Assembly: GCA_028274465.1 (NCBI GenBank)
Contig: CM051456.1
Location: 127,984,880-128,048,879, forward strand
Direction: 5' to 3'
DNA: 64,000 nt
Source: Plantago ovata
Taxonomy: Eukaryota; Streptophyta; Magnoliopsida; Lamiales; Plantaginaceae
The notes beneath the pieces were generated by a model. The model saw nothing but the letters and a program-made list of their open reading frames with translations. It searched no databases and was not told where the DNA came from. Both the position numbers and the translations under genes were made by a program. Within the stretch, counting starts at the first letter, position 1; every line of letters begins with the position of its first letter. Of this stretch, positions 61,801 to 64,000 are shown in pieces.

Positions 61801-61996
61801 GGATCACTCAATAGTCGAGAGCTTTGCTCAAGGCGGAAGGTCATGTATCACCTCACGTATATATCCAACGACTGCAATTAACCAAGATGCTCAGATCTTT
61901 CTGTTCAACAATGCTACTGATACAAGCATCACAGCTTCATTACAGATATGGCAAATGAGCTCAGCTGATACTATCAGAGAACCTGCAGCAGCTTGA
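58816..61996 (+). CDS. vacuolar acid invertase (GH32), frameshifted in this sequence
   Basis: Seven exons: 58816-59206, 59378-59386 (9-nt mini-exon for DPN), 60057-60912, 61031-61192, 61283-61518, 61617-61704 and 61799-61996. They total 1,940 nt, one short of 647 codons. Invertase hydrolyses sucrose to glucose and fructose in the vacuole lumen. The N-terminus has a cytosolic tail with a possible dileucine signal (APLLAP), Arg5, one membrane segment (residues 48-66), then the catalytic domain. NDPNG (nucleophile, rebuilt across the mini-exon), RDP in FRDPTT, and WECVD are all present; Val in WECVD marks the vacuolar rather than cell-wall type. After Trp160 (60134-60136) one G is missing from a G run, so the literal frame ends at a TAG at 60344 after 229 residues, while downstream exons continue intact in the shifted frame. 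Either a real null allele or a base-calling error. A fructan-synthesising relative is possible but less likely. Confidence 0.9.
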
Positions 61997-62440
61997 TACC
62001 CTGCGATTTTCGCCTAGACAAAGCTTGTAATTCCAAGATGTATCCTTGTTGCATACTTGCTTTATAGAATTTTGTATATCAATTGATTCATGTATCAAAT
62101 GTTCTTCTCTTCTTGATCATCGATAGGTTTGGTCCAGATTGAGGAACTTATTTTTGTAACTGTTTTTATTCTTATTCAAGTTTCATGATCTTTATACATG
62201 GAAGCACTTAGCTAAGAACATGTTCCTTCACAATTCACAACTGCATAATCACTTCATTTTTTCAATAATCTCACAAAATATTCAACACAATAAATACATC
62301 TAAAACTTGCCTATACTACACATTTTACACTTGGCCTAGAAGTTCATATAACACACACTTGGATTGATCACAAATAAGGATCAAACTGTAGTCATTGATG
62401 AAGGCCAAAGAAATAATTGTAAAGCTTACAACTCGATAAC
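61997..62440. other. 3' flank of the invertase gene
   Basis: Presumed 3' UTR and short spacer before the Cassandra element. No other feature seen. Confidence 0.55.
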
Positions 62441-62445
62441 AAGTA

Positions 62446-62743
62446 TTGCGCGCCCCAGATTTCAGAGGCTTAAAAGGGTTGAGAACGCTACTCATACCAA
62501 GCACCTTTCTTTTCGGGAATCCACCTATAAGAACTTCAGAGTTAAGCGTGCTTGCTCTGGAGCAATTCTAGGATGGGTGACCCACTGGGAAGTTCCCGGT
62601 GCGCGCACGAGTGAGGACAAAGTGCGCGGTTTAGAACCCGTGTTGGTCTGTGGGGCCAGTATATCACCCCGGAGAGCGCCCATGAGTAACCTTGCCGGCC
62701 CGTTGGGCTGGGTCTCGGCCCGTTAGTGGGCCGGATCGTTACA
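62446..62743 (+). repeat. Cassandra 5' LTR
   Basis: Its first bases (TTGCGCGCCCC) have decayed from the TGTAACGCCCC seen in the 3' LTR. 5S-like pol III promoter region included. Confidence 0.88.
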
Positions 62744-62929
62744 AGTGGTATCAGAGCGGGACTATCCGGAACTGCAGGAACTAAGTGCCATCCGGGGCAA
62801 AGTGCTACACCGTATCGACGGTGGGAGCCACCGCTTGAGCTTGGAGGGGCCACCTCTAGAATCCTGCACGGATGGTTGGTCTCGGGACAGCGCGCAACGA
62901 GGATGTTGCGCAATTTAAGAGGGGGTGAT

Positions 62930-63233
62930 TGTAACGCCCCAGATTTCAGAGGCTTAAAAGGGTTGAGAACGCTACTCATACCAACAAGGTGCACCTTTAT
63001 TTTCGGGAATCCACCTATAAGAACTTCAGAGTTAAGCGTGCTTGCTCTGGAGCAATTCTAGGATGGGTGACCCACTGGGAAGTTCCCGGTGCGCGCACGA
63101 GTGAGGACAAAGTGCGCGGTTTAGAACCCGTGTTGGTCTGTGGGGCCAGTATATCACCCCGGAGAGCGCCCATGAGTAACCTTGCCGGCCCGTTGGGCTG
63201 GGTCTCGGCCCGTTAGTGGGCCGGATCGTTACA
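62930..63233 (+). repeat. Cassandra 3' LTR
   Basis: Starts TGTAACGCCCCAGATTTC, ends CGGATCGTTACA. Retains canonical TG...CA ends. Confidence 0.9.
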
Positions 63234-63238
63234 AGTAG

Positions 63239-64000
63239 TGTAACACCCCGTTTTTTTAATTATTTATTTAATTATTATTTAATTATTTTATTATTTAATT
63301 ATTTATTTTAGTTAATTAATTATCAGAGTAAATTATTTATTCGATAATTATTTAATTAATTTCGCATAAGTTAGTTCGTTTTGTTTCGTTTGGATCGAGC
63401 TGCAAGACTGGACCTTTTCTGACTTCCTTTGGCCCAATTCCTAGCCCAGTCAAAGGCCTGTTTGACCGGCCCATTATGGACTAACCCTAACCCTAGCCTG
63501 ATACCTCTCCCATCAGCCGTTCATTCAAACCGAAAAGAAGAAAGAAAGAAAGAGAAAGAAAGAAAAAAAAAGAAGAGGAAGAAGAAAGAGAGGGAGAGAG
63601 AGATCACTGTTACTGCTGCTGCCTGACTCCGTCCTCCCCCGTGTCGCCGCCGTAGACCGCCGCCGCCGCCGTGACCTCCGTCCGTTCCGGTCAGTCCCAA
63701 CCGCGCCGCCGCCACCGCGTTTCGCCTTGCTGTTCGGATCGATCGATCCGTCGGTTCCGTTCGCGTCGATCTCGTCTGCTCCAGGCCGGCCGTTCGTCGC
63801 CGCCGTTTGCTCGCGCCGCCCCGTCCGATTCCGGTCGCCGCCGCCGCATCGAGACCGTGCCGTTCCGATCGATCGATCTGCCCGATTCGATCCGTGTCGA
63901 TCGATCCGTTCGCTTTCGTCCGCGCCGATTCCGTCCGACCTCCGATCCGTTTTCCTTTCGGTAAGTGGTGCTCTTCGTCTCCGTTTTCTGGTTGGATCCT
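63239..64000 (+). mobile_element. probable 5' LTR of a Ty3/gypsy retrotransposon, truncated by the window end
   Basis: Starts TGTAACACCCCG, a start I recall from plant gypsy LTRs, one base after the Cassandra target duplication. It then shows TTATTTAATT repeats, a GA-rich tract (63535-63602), and a GC-rich region with many GATCGATC and CCGCCGCC motifs (63640-63960). The ORF at 63671-63964 is compositional. A gene 5' region is the alternative; the sequence beyond the window would decide. Confidence 0.5.

Larger units (their letters stand above)
62446..63233 (+). mobile_element. Cassandra-type TRIM retrotransposon, complete
   Basis: Two LTRs of about 300 bp (62446-62743 and 62930-63233) surround about 186 bp of non-coding internal DNA. 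The PBS GTGGTATCAGAGCGGGA lies at 62745, and the PPT AATTTAAGAGGGGGTGA ends just before the 3' LTR. Both LTRs carry a 5S rRNA-like stretch (GTTAAGCGTGCTTG, CTAGGATGGGTGACC, CTGGGAAGTTC) at about 62535-62600 and 63024-63086, the hallmark of Cassandra. AGTA stands directly outside both ends (62442-62445 and 63234-63237), a 4-5 bp target duplication. The LTRs are nearly identical apart from a few substitutions and a small indel, suggesting a fairly recent insertion. The 75-150-aa ORFs inside are not genes. Confidence 0.93.

Noticed and set aside
62364..63216. 75-150-aa ORFs around Cassandra
   Set aside because: Explained by the GC-rich non-coding LTRs of the TRIM.
63671..63964. 97-aa Arg/Ser-rich ORF
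   Set aside because: Compositional, inside the probable LTR.

Overview
The window is nuclear DNA of a flowering plant, almost certainly a eudicot. Genes are intron-rich and 5-15 kb apart. The gaps are AT-rich and packed with miniature transposons, TRIM and solo-LTR retrotransposon pieces, and microsatellites such as (TA)n and (TAA)n. The products are plant-specific: NPF transporter, BAHD acyltransferase, GT47, a DOG1-domain pollen protein, FAD2-type desaturase, plastid transaldolase and vacuolar invertase. The species cannot be fixed from the sequence. From memory, the order ORP / GT47 exostosin / INP1 resembles Arabidopsis chromosome 4 (ORP2A, At4g22580, INP1), so part of the window may be a conserved syntenic block.

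Layout. 1-4385 (+): NPF6/NRT1.1-type transporter, missing only its first few residues. 4.8-10.7 kb: repeats (three-unit TRIM array, a Tourist-like MITE, a 3 kb foldback cluster). 12.3-19.8 kb (-): complete ten-exon oxysterol-binding-protein-related gene. 20-36 kb: gene-poor, with two truncated non-LTR retroelements ending in (TAA)n, a solo LTR, several MITEs and a stray copy of the 3' flank of the FAD2-like gene. 36.1-37.6 kb (+): BAHD acyltransferase. 38.0-39.4 kb (-): GT47 exostosin protein. 39.5-40.7 kb: Mutator-like non-autonomous element. 43.9-44.7 kb (+): INP1-like DOG1 protein. 45.4-51.0 kb: a direct segmental duplication that carries the transaldolase promoter twice, with a divergent FAD2-like gene between the copies. 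51.0-55.9 kb (+): plastid transaldolase in 13 exons. 58.8-62.0 kb (+): vacuolar acid invertase in 7 exons with a one-base deletion. 62.4-63.2 kb: complete Cassandra-type TRIM with 5S-rRNA-like LTRs. 63.2 kb to the end: start of what looks like a Ty3/gypsy LTR.

The genes do not form one pathway. Several touch carbon and membrane metabolism (invertase, transaldolase, FAD2-like desaturase, ORP lipid transfer), but their proximity gives no evidence of co-regulation. The most unusual points are these: the FAD2-like gene sits directly behind a duplicated transaldolase promoter and carries desaturase active-site changes; the invertase has lost one G in a G run just after its NDPNG motif; the NPF transporter has Tyr where NRT1.1 has its nitrate-binding His; and R2/Dong-like retroelement C-termini are embedded in TAA microsatellites. 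Exon boundaries were derived by hand from GT/AG sites, reading-frame continuity and family similarity. No database search was run.
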